DNA of 64,000 bases from NCBI RefSeq assembly GCF_003286085.1, contig NW_020825313.1, forward strand, positions 496,001-560,000, read 5' to 3'. Positions 63,683 through 64,000 of this stretch are shown here, piece after piece (the first letter of the stretch is position 1; every line of letters starts with the position of its first letter). This stretch comes from Drosophila persimilis. Taxonomy: Eukaryota > Arthropoda > Insecta > Diptera > Drosophilidae. The position numbers were made by a program, and so were the translations under genes. The notes below the pieces were generated by a model. That model had not been told where the DNA came from and did no database searches. It worked only from the letters and a program-made list of their open reading frames with translations.

Positions 63683-64000
63683 AAATATTTTTTATTTATT
63701 TATTTATTAATTAACAGGCCGTCAGGCCGTGCTACAGGGGGACAAACGGATGACGGGTCGGCTCGCACAACTGTGAACTCGGAACTGAGGCGCAGCCGCT
63801 CCGGTTAGTAATACCCGGTGCGGTCTGCGTCTCACACCCCCCTAGGACACAGAGGGTTGCGAGCGAGCCGTCACCCGCCGTAACTGTGCACACCGGTGGA
63901 AGTGCGACTATACTCTCCCCGTGAGGGCGGCTGGAAACAGGTCCTAGCACGGTCATGTCTCTGCTAGGATGCTGGCAAATGGTAGTCGGGCGGAGAGAAG
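63683..64000 (-). mobile_element. 3' end of a non-LTR element, runs off the window
   Basis: Reading the minus strand toward 63,683, a G/C-rich 3' UTR ends CACGGCCTGACGGCCTGTTAATTAATAAATAAATAAAT, an A-rich TAAA-type tail typical of non-LTR elements. The hairpin-capable CGGCCTGACGGCC precedes the tail. The short open frame at 63,956-63,732 shows no RT motifs, so the family cannot be named. Confidence 0.5.

Overview
The window is a Drosophila-type, transposon-saturated locus, most likely pericentromeric, dot-chromosome or Y-like heterochromatin. The evidence is about eighteen copies or fragments of a DINE-1/INE-1-type Helitron, a 412/mdg1-group LTR element with a tRNA-Arg-type primer site, BEL/Pao and Ty3/gypsy elements, LOA-, R1- and Jockey-clade non-LTR elements, and a 1360-like inverted-repeat element. 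No bacterial, CRISPR or operon signal is present. The species cannot be fixed from the sequence alone.

Layout. 1-10,837: a minus-strand BEL/Pao element carries a 412/mdg1-type element inserted with target duplication GTAG. The locus was then rearranged, leaving a solo LTR (560-1,640, itself hit by a 618-bp inverted-repeat transposon), a duplicated BEL gag segment (1,645-2,463), and the 412-like element with a truncated 5' LTR (2,464-9,447). 10,858-12,175: a codon-like repeat and the first DINE copy. 13,119-16,495: a decayed Ty3/gypsy element whose Gag begins with a RING-like finger. 17,893-28,453: a tandem 1.6-kb duplication of a Jockey-type RT fragment plus DINE, and back-to-back DINE copies shared between two larger duplicated blocks. 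28,467-32,438: an end-to-end LOA-clade element flanked by a 13-bp target duplication, with two long intact ORFs but no endonuclease. It sits inside an older LOA fragment whose empty counterpart is at 22,591. 33,604-37,370: an LTR candidate and an internally deleted gypsy element. 37,430-40,110: an R1-clade element split by a DINE. 40,111-43,802: little recognisable sequence, a DINE carrying a foreign GC-rich coding-like insert, and one apparently functional host exon.

43,803-50,333: more DINE copies, a possible short spliced gene end (46,322-46,515), a 23-bp minisatellite, Jockey and BEL scraps and an LTR-like repeat. 50,334-53,020: the 3' half of a second BEL/Pao element with its LTR. 53,958-57,515: another, broken LOA copy. 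57,516-64,000: LTR-like, copia-like, DINE and ORF1-like debris, ending in the 3' tail of a minus-strand non-LTR element.

How it fits together. The only convincing host sequence is a 165-bp minus-strand exon at 43,415-43,579 with both splice sites. It encodes the core of a UBL3 (membrane-anchored ubiquitin-like) protein. The simplest reading is that much of the window is intron of, or sequence flanking, a Ubl3 gene expanded by nested transposons. No element here has all the functions needed to move by itself. The LOA copy at 28,467 comes closest to recent activity, and the 412-like integrase frame is also intact.
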